A model generated the notes under the pieces. The model was given only the letters and a program-made list of their open reading frames with translations. It had not been told where the DNA came from and did not search any database. A program made the position numbers and the translations under genes. Positions 41,781-51,099 of a stretch of DNA of 64,000 nt are shown piece by piece; the stretch's first letter is position 1, and the number at the start of each line of letters is the position of its first letter. Source of the DNA: Flavobacterium sp. AG291. Its GTDB lineage: Bacteria; Bacteroidota; Bacteroidia; Flavobacteriales; Flavobacteriaceae. The DNA lies in the NCBI RefSeq assembly GCF_003350375.1, contig NZ_QQAR01000005.1:124001-188000 (forward strand), in the 5' to 3' direction.

Positions 41781-41945
41781 AAAAACCCTGTGCGAATAAG
41801 GGTAAGCACAGGGTTTCCGTATTTGGCGCCATGGTCTAAACATTAATGGCACCGGTTGTTTAGTATAAGAACGGGAGTGTACTGTTTTCCTCACAACGGT
41901 AAACTGCAGCTCTTACTTATACTAACGCAAATTTGTTGCCAATAT
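41781..41945 (-). ncRNA. Possible structured RNA upstream of pheS
   Basis: A long stem TTAGTATAAG/CTTATACTAA (41860-41869 with 41916-41925) encloses about 46 bases. On the - strand, AAACCCTGTGC...GCACAGGGTTTTT (41783-41816) would terminate it. No member of the CCCCCA family. The promoter is not clear (CAAATTTG near 41933 is one mismatch from TAnnTTTG). It could also be a leader structure for pheS on the + strand. Confidence 0.35.
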
Positions 41946-42082
41946 TTAATTTGGGGACTGATTTTTTTATGATGAAAATATAAAACCCAAGTTGCATGCT
42001 TTAATCGTAAAAAATTATAGCAACGCTATGATGGCATAACAAATTAAAAATGACTAAATTTGCTGCACTTTACAAAAGAACG

Positions 42083-43102
42083 ATGATAGATAAGATTAAA
42101 GGATATATTGCAGAAGCAGAAGCATTTACTACTCAAAATAAAGAAGAGCTGGAAGCATTCAGGATTAAGTTTCTTGGTAAAAAAGGCCTTCTAAATGATT
42201 TTTTCGCTGAATTCAAAGCTGTTCCTAATGAGCAGAAAAAAGAATTCGGACTGGTGGTTAACACACTGAAAAAGACTGCTGAAGAAAAAGTAGCTACCAT
42301 TCAGGAAGCCCTTGAAAGCAAAGAAGAAGCTAAAGGCATATATGGTGACCTTACCCGTCCGGGAGAGCCGTTTGCCGTAGGTTCGCGCCATCCTATATCT
42401 ATTGTTAAGAACCAGATTATCGATATCTTCTCTAACATAGGCTTTAACGTAAGTGAAGGTCCGGAAATTGAAGACGACTGGCATAACTTTACAGCACTTA
42501 ACCTGCCGGAATACCATCCGGCACGTGATATGCAGGATACCTTCTTTATCCAGACAAACCCTGATGTGCTGCTTAGAACGCATACCTCATCGGTACAGGT
42601 GCGTTATATGGAAGAGAACAAACCACCTATCCGCACTATTTCTCCGGGAAGGGTATTCAGAAATGAGGCTATATCATCGCGTTCGCACTGTATCTTCCAC
42701 CAGATAGAAGGACTTTACATAGACAAAGACGTTTCGTTTGCCGATCTTAAGCAAACACTTTTATACTTTACCAAAGAGATGTTTGGCAAGAGCAAGATCC
42801 GTCTTCGCCCGTCATATTTCCCTTTCACTGAGCCAAGTGCTGAGATTGATATTTACTGGGGCCTTAAGACTGAGACCGATTACAGGATCACCAAAGGTAC
42901 AGGATGGCTTGAGATTGGCGGATGCGGTATGGTAGACCCTGCAGTTTTAACCAACTGCGGCATTGATGCTACAAAATATAACGGATTTGCCTTTGGTATG
43001 GGTGTAGAGCGTATTGCGATGCTACAATACCAGATAGGCGACATCAGGATGTTCTATGAAAACGATGTCCGTTTCCTGGAACAATTCAAATCAAGCATAT
43101 AA
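42083..43102 (+). CDS. pheS: Phenylalanyl-tRNA synthetase alpha subunit
   Basis: A 339-residue class II synthetase subunit from the ATG at 42083 ([15 protein letters not shown], the usual coiled-coil start); an ATG 33 bases upstream gives an atypical extension. Marks are [16 protein letters not shown], motif 2 ([29 protein letters not shown]) and motif 3 ([37 protein letters not shown]). It charges tRNA-Phe together with PheT, whose gene is not next to it here. Terminator at 43109-43132. Confidence 0.95.
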   Translation: MIDKIKGYIAEAEAFTTQNKEELEAFRIKFLGKKGLLNDFFAEFKAVPNEQKKEFGLVVNTLKKTAEEKVATIQEALESKEEAKGIYGDLTRPGEPFAVGSRHPISIVKNQIIDIFSNIGFNVSEGPEIEDDWHNFTALNLPEYHPARDMQDTFFIQTNPDVLLRTHTSSVQVRYMEENKPPIRTISPGRVFRNEAISSRSHCIFHQIEGLYIDKDVSFADLKQTLLYFTKEMFGKSKIRLRPSYFPFTEPSAEIDIYWGLKTETDYRITKGTGWLEIGGCGMVDPAVLTNCGIDATKYNGFAFGMGVERIAMLQYQIGDIRMFYENDVRFLEQFKSSI

Positions 43103-43108
43103 TACAGA

Positions 43109-43132
43109 ACCCACCTTATGGTGGGTTTTTTA
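43109..43132 (+). terminator. Terminator of pheS
   Basis: AACCCACC, four bases, GGTGGGTTTTTT. Confidence 0.85.
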
Positions 43133-43146
43133 TTTGAGTATGTTCA

Positions 43147-43217
43147 GTCATTGCGAGCGGAATGCAATGGAGCGCGGCAATCTTTTAGATTGCTTCGTCA
43201 TACCTCCTCGCAATGAC
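43147..43217. repeat. GTCATTGCGAGC-family palindrome
   Basis: Opens GTCATTGCGAGCGGAATGCA, centre GGCAATCTTTTAGATTGC, closes CTCGCAATGAC. Confidence 0.85.
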
Positions 43218-43240
43218 GCAGTGTCAATAAAGGACTTCAA

Positions 43241-43720
43241 CTACTTCACCTTTGGCAACATAAATTCATCGGCACGTCCGCCTTGCTTTGCATCGCCAAA
43301 CTTATCCAGTATCTGGAGTTTTCCTTCCATTACTTTAAACTTATGGTGGTCGCCTTCTGCATCAAGCGTAATAACACTACCCTTCTCATCCCAGGAGAAC
43401 TTGCCCTTAAAAGTGCGTGGTATTTTTTCCTTTTCAAGATATTGTTCGCTTAACGAATAGGTATTATCGTTATTCAATGTCATCACGGTTTTAATTCCGG
43501 GGCAATCGGCACATGGGGTTACACCGCTATAAGTACCCGCCCAGTCGAGGGAATTACTGCTGTTGTGGACAGTATTAATCTCAAATGTATCATTCTCAAC
43601 CGTATCAACTACTTCTTTTGGATGAATTTCTTTATCTAACCTCTCAGGGCGTTTTTCTTCTTTACAGCTAGCAGCAGTTATCACAACTGCCGAAAGGCAT
43701 AGTATCTGCAATAGTCTCAT
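43241..43720 (-). CDS. NlpE-like copper-resistance / envelope lipoprotein
   Basis: A 159-residue lipoprotein (signal MRLLQILCLSAVVITAASCK, lipid on Cys of AASC). The NlpE N-terminal domain is clear from WAGTYSGVTPCADCPGIKTVMTLNNDNTYSLSEQYL, with the CADC pair, then FKGKFSWDEKGSVITLD and a final FMLPK. E. coli NlpE senses envelope stress and copper through the Cpx system; this protein lacks the second E. coli domain and Cpx partners are not visible here. Confidence 0.88.
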   Translation of the reverse strand: MRLLQILCLSAVVITAASCKEEKRPERLDKEIHPKEVVDTVENDTFEINTVHNSSNSLDWAGTYSGVTPCADCPGIKTVMTLNNDNTYSLSEQYLEKEKIPRTFKGKFSWDEKGSVITLDAEGDHHKFKVMEGKLQILDKFGDAKQGGRADEFMLPKVK

Positions 43721-43753
43721 AGTATATATTTTAAACGGAAATTACATAAATTT

Positions 43754-43888
43754 TAACCACAAGGTTCCCAAAGAAATCTCAAAGTTCGCAGGTAGGTCTG
43801 TATTTTAGAAATCGGGTATTTAGAGTATCTTTGCGCTTTAAAAAACTTAGTACTCTTAGTCTAATCGCTTTGTGTACTTTGTGGTTAA
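43754..43888. repeat. TTTTAACCACAAGG...TTTGTGGTTAAA repeat
   Basis: Inverted arms at the ends. A TATCTTTGCGC box at 43829-43839 inside may serve as promoter for the gene at 43903. Confidence 0.65.
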
Positions 43889-43902
43889 ACAACATACACT
43901 AA

Positions 43903-44310
43903 ATGAAAAAAGACATCATAATCCCTCAGGTAGAAAACGTATATATGGCAGCAGTTCAGGAATGGAATGACGATTTCATGCAGAAAACCTGGTATGCCTA
44001 CCTTATCAATGACAGCGATTTTACCCTTGAGAATGTTATAATTGTATCGAGCGCATCGGGAACAATAGATGGCGAACCACGCAAAACATCGATGCTGCGC
44101 CATGCTTTTAAAGAAATCCCTCCTGTATCTGTAGCTAAAATAGAACTTATTGAAGACAGCGTACTGGTGCTTGACAACCAGTTTATGGTAACCTTCTTTA
44201 TAGAGAATACGCTTTACGACAAGACCTATACTTTTAAGGCACACTCAATACACGAAGATTATGTAGCTGAAGTGCCTATCCTGTTTCAGGATGGTATAAT
44301 GATAGAGTAA
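43903..44310 (+). CDS. Conserved hypothetical protein
   Basis: A 135-residue cytosolic protein, KKDIIIPQVENVYMAAVQEW, beta-rich (TWYAYLINDSDFTLENVIIVS, VLVLDNQFMVTFFIENTLYDKTYTF), ending EVPILFQDGIMIE. I know relatives only as uncharacterised Bacteroidetes proteins, some of which carry a pheS-related name in databases by position; nothing in the sequence supports a tRNA synthetase role. Confidence 0.78.
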   Translation: MKKDIIIPQVENVYMAAVQEWNDDFMQKTWYAYLINDSDFTLENVIIVSSASGTIDGEPRKTSMLRHAFKEIPPVSVAKIELIEDSVLVLDNQFMVTFFIENTLYDKTYTFKAHSIHEDYVAEVPILFQDGIMIE

Positions 44311-44314
44311 AACC

Positions 44315-44352
44315 GGCCTCACCCCTAACCCCTCTCCAAAGGAGAGGGGAAC
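44315..44352. repeat. GGCCTCACCCCTAACCCCTC repeat
   Basis: Left arm of the CCCCTCTCC family followed by AAAGGAGAGGGGA, then a CTGCAAACTGCGACTGCAAA stretch. Confidence 0.7.
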
Positions 44353-44450
44353 TCAAACCCACATAGCGAACTGCAAACTGCGACTGCAAACTGATCACTA
44401 TTTCATTTTCTCCAAAAAATCCGCATCTTTATCAAAATTTTGGGTCAGAA

Positions 44451-47300
44451 ATGAAAAAGCTATCGCTACTTGCATTCAGTCTATTATCTGTTTTATCATA
44501 TTCGCAATCGGCTGACTTAGCCTCTTATGTAAATCCGTTTATCGGGACCGGAGGCCACGGCCACACTTTTCCGGGTGCTACGGTGCCTTTCGGCATGGTA
44601 CAGTTAAGCCCTGACACCCGTATTGATGGCAGTTGGGATGGCTGTGGCGGTTATCATTATTCGGATAATGTGATCTATGGCTTTTCGCATACCCACCTGA
44701 ACGGAACGGGCGTTTCCGACTATGGCGATATCATGCTGATGCCTACCATGGGCGAACCCAGCCTTGATAAAAACGACTACTCCTCGCCTTTTTTCCACAT
44801 GAACGAAAAAGCCACGGCGGGCTACTATGCCGTAGAGCTTAACAACGATAACATCAATGTTGAACTGACTTCTACTGCACGTGTTGGGCTTCATCAATAT
44901 ACTTTTTCCAAAAGCGGTCAGGCAAACATAATCCTCGACCTGAACCACCGCGACCAGCTTATTATGGGCGAAGTGCGTGTGATTGACAACAAAACGATTG
45001 AAGTATTGCGTCGCAGTTCGGCATGGGCCAGAGACCAATATGTGTATGCCCGTATTGAGTTCAGCAGCCCAATGAACATTACCAAGGTGAATAACAATGC
45101 CTTTGCCCCGGCTAAGGTAACCGACAAATTCTTTGCTGGATCATTACTGGCTATGAGCTTCAGTAAAGATGTGAAGAAAGGCGAAAAACTATTGGTAAAA
45201 GTCGCATTGTCACCCACAGGATACCAAGGTGCCGCAAAAAACATGAAAGCTGAAATGCCGGGCTTTGATTTCAAAAAGACTAAAAAAGCAGCCGAAACCC
45301 TTTGGAATAAAGAACTCCACAAGATAGAGATCACTGAAAAGGATAATGATAAACTGGCGATCTTCTACACGGCTTTATACCACACCATGATGCAGCCCAA
45401 TATTGCCATGGACGTAGACGGTATGTATCGTGGACGAGATAACGAGATACACAAAGCCGAAGGTTTTGACTATTACACCGTATTCTCGCTATGGGACACT
45501 TTTAGGGCAGCGCACCCTCTATATACCCTTATTGACAAAAAACGCACCAGCGACTTTATAAATACGTTTATCAAACAGTATGAGCAAGGCGGAATACTTC
45601 CGGTTTGGGAACTGGCAAGCAATGAGACCGACTGCATGATAGGTTACCACTCTGTATCAGTAATGGCCGATGCTATGGCTAAAGGTATTAAAGGCTTTGA
45701 CTATGAAAAGGCATTCGAAGCCGCCAAACATAGTGCAATGCTGGATCATTTGGGCCTTAAAGCCTATAAAGCCAATGGTTACATCAGCATTGATGATGAA
45801 CACGAGAGCGTTTCTAAAACGCTTGAATATGCCTATGACGACTGGTGTATTGCCCAAATGGCAAGCATCTTGGGTCATACAAAAGACTATGAGTATTTCA
45901 TCACCCGTTCGCAAAGCTGGAAAAACCTGCTTGACCCTGAAACCAAAAATATGCGCCCGCGCAAAAATGGTGGCTGGGATAAGCCTTTCGACCCGCGTGA
46001 AGTAAACAATAACTACACCGAGGGTAATAGCTGGCATTACACCTTCTTTGTACCCCAGGATATTAAAGGCATGATAGAAGCCTTTGGAGGAGAAAAAGCC
46101 TTTGAAGCCAAACTGGATGAGATGTTCAATGCGCCAAGTGCTACTACTGGTCGTGAACAGGTAGACGTTACAGGACTCGTAGGCCAATATGCGCAGGGTA
46201 ACGAGCCAAGCCATCATATGGCATATTTGTATAATTATGTTGGAAAGCCCGAAAAGACTAAAGAGAAAGTTCACTATATCCTGAACGAATTTTATAAAAA
46301 CACTCCTGATGGGCTTATAGGAAATGAAGACTGTGGCCAGATGAGTGCCTGGTATGTGTTAAGCAGTATGGGAATGTATCAGGTTACTCCCGGGACCACT
46401 TATTTTAATACGGTTGAACCATTCTTCAAAAAAACACATATAAATACAGGAAACGGAGCTTCGGGAACCATTAACCTTTCCTCCTATAAGGATGATATAG
46501 CAGCATTTGACATCAATAATGATGTTGTATCAGAACAACTTGCCTATAAAGAGATTGTTCCGGTTCCGGCTATTGAAGCGGAGAGCAAATCGTTTGAGGA
46601 TAAGATGACTGTAAATATTATATCACATCTTGACAAAGAAGACTCACTAAGACGTGCCCCCGAAACAATTTTGTTTTATAAAGTTTCTAACCCGCACGAA
46701 AAGGATAAAGGCTCTTATGCAATCTATAAAGGACCATTCTCAATTAAAGAGTCATCTATCATTCAAGCCTATGCCGCTGATGGATTAGGCGGCATGAGCA
46801 AACCTGTCACAGCCACTTTCATCAAAAAACCAAACAACTACACCGTAAAGCTTAATTCAAGGTATAACAGAGCCTATCATGCCGGCGGTGCTACGGGTCT
46901 TATTGATGGTATACTTGGCACTGAAAACTGGCGCAAAGGCGACTGGCAGGGTTATCAGTCGCAGGATTTTGAGGCCATTATCGATTTGCAAAAGAAAAAG
47001 AAAGTAAACGAAGTATCAGCACGATTCCTTCAGGACAGCCGTGCGTGGATACTGATGCCTGCTAAAGTGGAATATTATGTTTCTGATGACAATGTAAATT
47101 TTGTCCTTGCACATACCATTCAGAATACCATTGATCCAAAACAAGACGAATCGATTATAAAAAGCTTTGATGCAACGCTTATTAATGTAAAAGCACGCTA
47201 CATAAAAGTAAAAGCATACAACTTTGGCAAATTACCGGAATGGCACCAGGGCTCTGGCGGTGATGCCTTTATTTTTATTGATGAGATTACTGTTAAGTAG
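44451..47300 (+). CDS. GH92 alpha-mannosidase with C-terminal carbohydrate-binding-type domains
   Basis: A 949-residue exported enzyme (signal ends ..LSYSQ). GH92 marks are VNPFIGTGGHGHTFPGATVPFGMVQLSPDTR at the start, SHTHLNGTGVSDYGDIMLMP, LWDTFRAAHPLYTLI near residue 347, and the catalytic region EGNSWHYTFFVPQD, GNEPSHHMAYLYNY, GLIGNEDCGQMSAWYVLSSMG. After about residue 745 come a chitobiase-like Ig fold (APETILFYKVSNPHEKDKGS) and an F5/8-type-C domain (RAYHAGGATGLIDGILGTENWRKGDWQGYQSQDFEAIIDL). It trims alpha-mannose from glycans by Ca-dependent inversion. No SusC/SusD pair is adjacent, so this is not a full polysaccharide locus. Confidence 0.95.
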   Translation: MKKLSLLAFSLLSVLSYSQSADLASYVNPFIGTGGHGHTFPGATVPFGMVQLSPDTRIDGSWDGCGGYHYSDNVIYGFSHTHLNGTGVSDYGDIMLMPTMGEPSLDKNDYSSPFFHMNEKATAGYYAVELNNDNINVELTSTARVGLHQYTFSKSGQANIILDLNHRDQLIMGEVRVIDNKTIEVLRRSSAWARDQYVYARIEFSSPMNITKVNNNAFAPAKVTDKFFAGSLLAMSFSKDVKKGEKLLVKVALSPTGYQGAAKNMKAEMPGFDFKKTKKAAETLWNKELHKIEITEKDNDKLAIFYTALYHTMMQPNIAMDVDGMYRGRDNEIHKAEGFDYYTVFSLWDTFRAAHPLYTLIDKKRTSDFINTFIKQYEQGGILPVWELASNETDCMIGYHSVSVMADAMAKGIKGFDYEKAFEAAKHSAMLDHLGLKAYKANGYISIDDEHESVSKTLEYAYDDWCIAQMASILGHTKDYEYFITRSQSWKNLLDPETKNMRPRKNGGWDKPFDPREVNNNYTEGNSWHYTFFVPQDIKGMIEAFGGEKAFEAKLDEMFNAPSATTGREQVDVTGLVGQYAQGNEPSHHMAYLYNYVGKPEKTKEKVHYILNEFYKNTPDGLIGNEDCGQMSAWYVLSSMGMYQVTPGTTYFNTVEPFFKKTHINTGNGASGTINLSSYKDDIAAFDINNDVVSEQLAYKEIVPVPAIEAESKSFEDKMTVNIISHLDKEDSLRRAPETILFYKVSNPHEKDKGSYAIYKGPFSIKESSIIQAYAADGLGGMSKPVTATFIKKPNNYTVKLNSRYNRAYHAGGATGLIDGILGTENWRKGDWQGYQSQDFEAIIDLQKKKKVNEVSARFLQDSRAWILMPAKVEYYVSDDNVNFVLAHTIQNTIDPKQDESIIKSFDATLINVKARYIKVKAYNFGKLPEWHQGSGGDAFIFIDEITVK

Positions 47301-47371
47301 TTGATGGTTGTTAGTTGTCGGTTGTCAGACCAACAGCAACTATCCAGCAACTGGCAACCAACAACCGACAA
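47300..47371. repeat. GTTGATGGTTGTTAGTTG inverted repeat
   Basis: Left arm GTTGATGGTTGTTAGTTGTC and right arm GCAACCAACAACCGACAAC, the same family as 37473-37568. Confidence 0.7.
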
Positions 47372-48352
47372 CTATTTCTCTTTTACCGGAAACAACAACG
47401 AAGCCGCTACAGATATTATCAGCACCCCTCCTACTACCATTAGCGAATGAGGTGAAGAAATGTGGTAAAAAGGACTTATTAGCATTTTTACACCTATAAA
47501 AGCCAGTATTACTGCAAGACCGTAATGCAGCCTGCTGAACATATGCATAAAGTTAGCCAAAAGGAAATACAATGCCCTTAACCCCAGTATGGCAAATATG
47601 TTTGATGTATAAAGGATAAAAGGATCATCCGGAGCAATGGCAAATATTGCAGGGATGGAATCTACCGCAAAAATAAGGTCGGTAAACTCAATAACGGCTA
47701 CTACAACCAATAGCGGTGTAGCAAGCTTTTTACCATCTATCTTTACAAAGAAATTATCCCCTTCGTAGTTTTTGGTCACATTAAAGAAACGATATACCAC
47801 ACGTGCTCCCGGGCTTTTAGAAAAGTCCTTGTTTTCATCATCATCTTCGTGAGCGGTCCAGGATTTGATACCCGCTACAACCAAAAAGAGACCAAATGCC
47901 GAAAGAACAACATTTATCTCACGCTCTGCACCAAAAATCTCAATTGGTGGTAAATAGGTCATATTAATAAGCTCTACACCCGTAAAGATGAATATCGCAC
48001 GGAATACCAATGCCCCAATAATACCCCAAAACAGTACTTTATGGTGCAGGTGCTTAGGGACATTAAAAAAGCCAAATACAAGAATGAAAACAAAGAGATT
48101 ATCTACCGAAAGCGCTTTTTCAATCCAATAGGCACTCTGAAATTGTGTAAACTGTTCGAAACCGAGGTAATAATAAATAACACCACTAAATGCCATTGCC
48201 AGTGATATCCAGACTACAGACCAGGTAAGTGCTTCTTTGTTCGATACCTCGTGGCTGTTCTTATTAAAAACACCCAAATCTAGTAAAAGCATTATAACTA
48301 CCAGAATAGAGAATCCGGCCAGTATACCGGGATGGTTAATCAGATGGTCCAT
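47372..48352 (-). CDS. TerC family membrane protein
   Basis: A 326-residue protein of about nine membrane segments. Family marks are LLDLGVFNKNSHEVSNKEALTWS (acidic N-terminal helix), WIEKALSVDNLFVFILVFGFF with the Asp-Asn pair, and VVAVIEFTDLIFAVDSIPAIFAIAPDDPFILYTSNIFAILGLRALYF. This is the Alx/YgjT-type organisation, linked to manganese export or metal loading of exported enzymes. Inner membrane. Separate from gpsA by 13 bases on the same strand, so probably co-transcribed. Confidence 0.92.
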   Translation of the reverse strand: MDHLINHPGILAGFSILVVIMLLLDLGVFNKNSHEVSNKEALTWSVVWISLAMAFSGVIYYYLGFEQFTQFQSAYWIEKALSVDNLFVFILVFGFFNVPKHLHHKVLFWGIIGALVFRAIFIFTGVELINMTYLPPIEIFGAEREINVVLSAFGLFLVVAGIKSWTAHEDDDENKDFSKSPGARVVYRFFNVTKNYEGDNFFVKIDGKKLATPLLVVVAVIEFTDLIFAVDSIPAIFAIAPDDPFILYTSNIFAILGLRALYFLLANFMHMFSRLHYGLAVILAFIGVKMLISPFYHISSPHSLMVVGGVLIISVAASLLFPVKEK

Positions 48353-48365
48353 AGAGGTTATTTAT

Positions 48366-49361
48366 TTAATCAAGTTTTTCGGTTAGTTTATTAAAAACGG
48401 TTTTGGCATCCCTGCCTTCATATAAAATACTGTAAACAGCGTCAATAATTGGTGTTTTTGCCTTAAATTCCTTATTCAGGTTATAGGCGCTTTTTGCAGC
48501 ATAATACCCCTCGGCAACCATGCTCATTTCCATCATGGCCGATTTTACCGTATAGCCCTTACCAATCATGTTACCAAACATACGGTTCCTTGAGAATACA
48601 GAATAACCGGTAACCAACAAGTCGCCCAGATATGCTGAGTTATTGATATTACGCTTCATCTTATGCACTTTACGGATGAATTTTTTCATCTCGCGGATGG
48701 CATTACTCATCAGCAACGCCTGAAAGTTATCACCATAGCCAAGACCATGTGCAATACCCGCCGCAATAGCATAAATATTTTTCAGCATAGCAGCATATTC
48801 CGTGCCAACAATATCGTCAGACGTTTTTGTTTTTATATAGTGGCTGTTAAGGTTCTTGCCCATTATTTTTGCCTTTTTCTCGTTTCCGCAGGCAATGGTA
48901 AGATAAGAAAGGCGCTCAAGTGCCACCTCTTCAGCGTGACACGGACCCGTGATAACACCGATATTGTCGTATGAGATATTGTATTTATCATGGAAATGTT
49001 CGCCAACAATAAGGCTTGTTTCCGGAACAATACCTTTAATAGCCGAAAATATAACCTTGTCTTCAAGGCTTACCGTAAGCTTTTCAAGCTCTTTGCTTAA
49101 AAAAGCCGATGGTATGGCAAAGATTACATAGTCAGCATAAGCCACAGCCTCATTAATATCGCTGGTAAGAAGTAACTTATTGGTATCAAACTCAACAGAA
49201 CTCAAATAGTTAGGATTGTGTTTTTGCAGTTTTAAATGCTCAATAGCATCGTTGTTACGCATGTACCATGCTATTTCCGGCACATTAGAGCACAGCATTT
49301 TAGCAATAGCCGTCGCCCAGCTTCCACCACCTATAACAGCGAACTTTGGAGTATCACTCAT
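48366..49361 (-). CDS. gpsA: NAD(P)-dependent glycerol-3-phosphate dehydrogenase
   Basis: A 331-residue enzyme making sn-glycerol-3-phosphate for phospholipids. It has the Rossmann start FAVIGGGSWATAIAKMLC, the ITGPCHAEEVALERLSYLTIA motif, and the active-site Lys segment EYAAMLKNIYAIAAGIAHGLGYGDN with KNIYAIA. Full length. Cytosolic, upstream of terC in the same transcript. Confidence 0.95.
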   Translation of the reverse strand: MSDTPKFAVIGGGSWATAIAKMLCSNVPEIAWYMRNNDAIEHLKLQKHNPNYLSSVEFDTNKLLLTSDINEAVAYADYVIFAIPSAFLSKELEKLTVSLEDKVIFSAIKGIVPETSLIVGEHFHDKYNISYDNIGVITGPCHAEEVALERLSYLTIACGNEKKAKIMGKNLNSHYIKTKTSDDIVGTEYAAMLKNIYAIAAGIAHGLGYGDNFQALLMSNAIREMKKFIRKVHKMKRNINNSAYLGDLLVTGYSVFSRNRMFGNMIGKGYTVKSAMMEMSMVAEGYYAAKSAYNLNKEFKAKTPIIDAVYSILYEGRDAKTVFNKLTEKLD

Positions 49362-49481
49362 GTTTCCTTTATGTTTGAAAGGTCAAAAATACTTAAAAAT
49401 AAACAAATCTAGCCTGCATTTTTAGCGAATACGGCAGTACAGGGATATTTTATTTAAGAAAACATTAACATTAAATTATGA

Positions 49482-49550
49482 CAACCCCAAACAATGTAAA
49501 CCCTTTCGTGTCCGTTATTCATTAGACTTCTGTTTACACTTGGGGATGTA
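49482..49550. other. Long inverted pairing in the spacer between gpsA and the ADH gene
   Basis: CCCCAA..GTAAAC (49485-49501) can pair with GTTTAC..TTGGGG (49532-49545). It could be a structured RNA or a double operator. No promoter-box pair was found. Confidence 0.3.
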
Positions 49551-49587
49551 CAACATAAGGTTAATAAAAATTTTTTGTTTTTGGTGT

Positions 49588-49624
49588 TTAAAAGGCATTC
49601 AGGTATTTCCGGAATGCCTTTTAT
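49588..49624. terminator. Terminator
   Basis: AAAAGGCATTC with GGAATGCCTTTT, beside the 3' end of the ADH gene on the - strand. Confidence 0.7.
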
Positions 49625-49632
49625 AATTTATG

Positions 49633-50793
49633 CTAATAGCTCATCTCAACAATGGCCCTTACTTTCTCCGGCGTTATATTCTGGCGTTCGCCAAGACCTT
49701 TCCAGCCACGTTCTTCAAAACGTTTCACGATAAAATCGGCAGTGCTTTCATAATCATTAGTATAGTTGGATATTTTAGTCTCCATACCCATCTTATGGAA
49801 AAACTCAACTGTTTTCTCAATAGCTTCCAGTGCCGCCTTTTCAGTATCGGTTTCAGTTATGTTTAAAACCCTTCTGCCGTATTGTGCCAGCTTTTCCTTT
49901 TTAGTCTCAAACATTACTCGATACAGGTTAGGGCCAATAATTGCCAGCGTGCGCGCATGGTCAATCTCGTACAAAGCTGTAAGCTCATGCCCTATCATGT
50001 GTGTAGCCCAATCTGTAGGCACTCCTTTTTGTATAAGTCCGTTCAGCGCCATAGTAGCGCACCACATAAAATTGGCCGCCAATTTATAGTCAGAAGGATT
50101 TTCAGCAACGCCCGGGCCAATCTCTATAAGCGTCTGCAAAATGCTTTCGGCTATCCTGTCCTGAAGCAGGGCATCATGCGGATAGGTAAGATACTGTTCC
50201 ATAACGTGCGTATAGGCATCGATAATACCATTCTGCACCTGGCGTTTCGGCAATGAAGCCACTGTTTCAGGGTCACAAATGGAAAATACCGGGAATACAG
50301 CAGGACCACCGAAACTTAGTTTTTCCTGTGTCTTATCGATAGTGATAACCGAACCCGAGTTCATTTCGCTGCCTGTTGCAGGGAGAGTAAGCACCGTACC
50401 AAAAGGAATGGTGTTATCAAGTATCCTGATTCGTTTTACCAGGATATCAACCGGATCTCCTTCAAATTTTACAGCAGCCGAGATAAATTTCACCCCATCT
50501 ATAACCGATCCTCCACCCACAGCAAGAATAAAATCGATATTCTTTTCGCGGACAATCTCCACCGCTTTCATTACGGTTTCATAGCGTGGGTTAGGCTCAA
50601 TACCCCCAAACTCGGTAATCTCATACCCTGCAAGGGCATCGATAACCTGTTTGTGTACGCCGTTATTAAAAATACTTCCTCCACCATAAGCCAAAAGCAC
50701 TTTGGCATTTTTAGGTATAAGAGAAGTTAACTTAGCAATCTGGCCCCTGCCAAACACATAGTTCACAGGGTTATAATATTCAAAATTCAGCAT
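49633..50793 (-). CDS. Iron-containing alcohol dehydrogenase (YqhD/BdhA-like)
   Basis: A 386-residue enzyme from the ATG at 50793 (MLNFEYYNPVNYVFGRGQI); the longer start 30 bases upstream is unlikely. Family marks are LLAYGGGSIFNNGVHKQVID, VGGGSVIDGVKFISAAV for the NADP site, VLTLPATGSEMNSGSVIT, and the metal ligands in IDAYTHVMEQYL, WATHMIGHELTALYEIDHARTLAI. Group III alcohol dehydrogenase, NADPH-dependent aldehyde reductase by analogy. Monocistronic. Confidence 0.93.
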   Translation of the reverse strand: MLNFEYYNPVNYVFGRGQIAKLTSLIPKNAKVLLAYGGGSIFNNGVHKQVIDALAGYEITEFGGIEPNPRYETVMKAVEIVREKNIDFILAVGGGSVIDGVKFISAAVKFEGDPVDILVKRIRILDNTIPFGTVLTLPATGSEMNSGSVITIDKTQEKLSFGGPAVFPVFSICDPETVASLPKRQVQNGIIDAYTHVMEQYLTYPHDALLQDRIAESILQTLIEIGPGVAENPSDYKLAANFMWCATMALNGLIQKGVPTDWATHMIGHELTALYEIDHARTLAIIGPNLYRVMFETKKEKLAQYGRRVLNITETDTEKAALEAIEKTVEFFHKMGMETKISNYTNDYESTADFIVKRFEERGWKGLGERQNITPEKVRAIVEMSY

Positions 50794-50869
50794 GGTTTTT
50801 ATAAATTTTACCCAAAGGTACAAAATAGGTCAATCGGGTATGGTAAAGTATTGTTAAGCATTACCTGTT

Positions 50870-51070
50870 AACCGACACATTTTTACCCTTTACCTCATAA
50901 ACTTTTTTGGCATAAAAATGCGCCGTACGTTTGTTTCAGATTTAAGATTGGTTGATTGGTTTATCGCTTGCTGCTGCCCCCACAGCACTGGCACCCAAAA
51001 CAGATGATTTGCCCCCAAAATGGACTGTTTTAAATAAAAAATCCTGAGCTGGTTACTCAGGATTTTTTAT
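50870..51070 (+). ncRNA. Small RNA family, copy 8 (with its promoter)
   Basis: The transcript is predicted at about 50939-51070. TTAACCGACACAT at 50868-50880, TTTACCTCAT at 50889-50898, 27 bases, TACGTTTG at 50926-50933. The RNA opens TTTAAGATTGGTTGATTGGT, then the hairpin TGCTG-CCCCCA-CAGCA (50972-50987) and a second C-rich site ATTTGCCCCCAAAAT (51008-51022). Terminator AATCCTGAG-CTGGTTA-CTCAGGATT at 51036-51068. No start codon leads a credible frame. Confidence 0.72.
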
Positions 51071-51099
51071 TTGTCAAAACTTAAGGTTTTCCGACCTTA

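Noticed and set aside
41396..41809. A 137-residue open frame on the - strand
   Set aside because: It runs through two copies of the small-RNA family, including terminators and hairpins, and has no protein-like composition. It is a by-product of the repeats.
41833..41940. tRNA, SRP RNA or 6S RNA
   Set aside because: No cloverleaf or CCA-type acceptor, and the GGAAG/AGCAG core of SRP RNA is absent. 6S was considered but the expected open central bubble could not be confirmed by eye.
43903..44310. A second pheS-type gene
   Set aside because: Relatives of this protein sometimes carry such a name, but none of the class II synthetase motifs is present.
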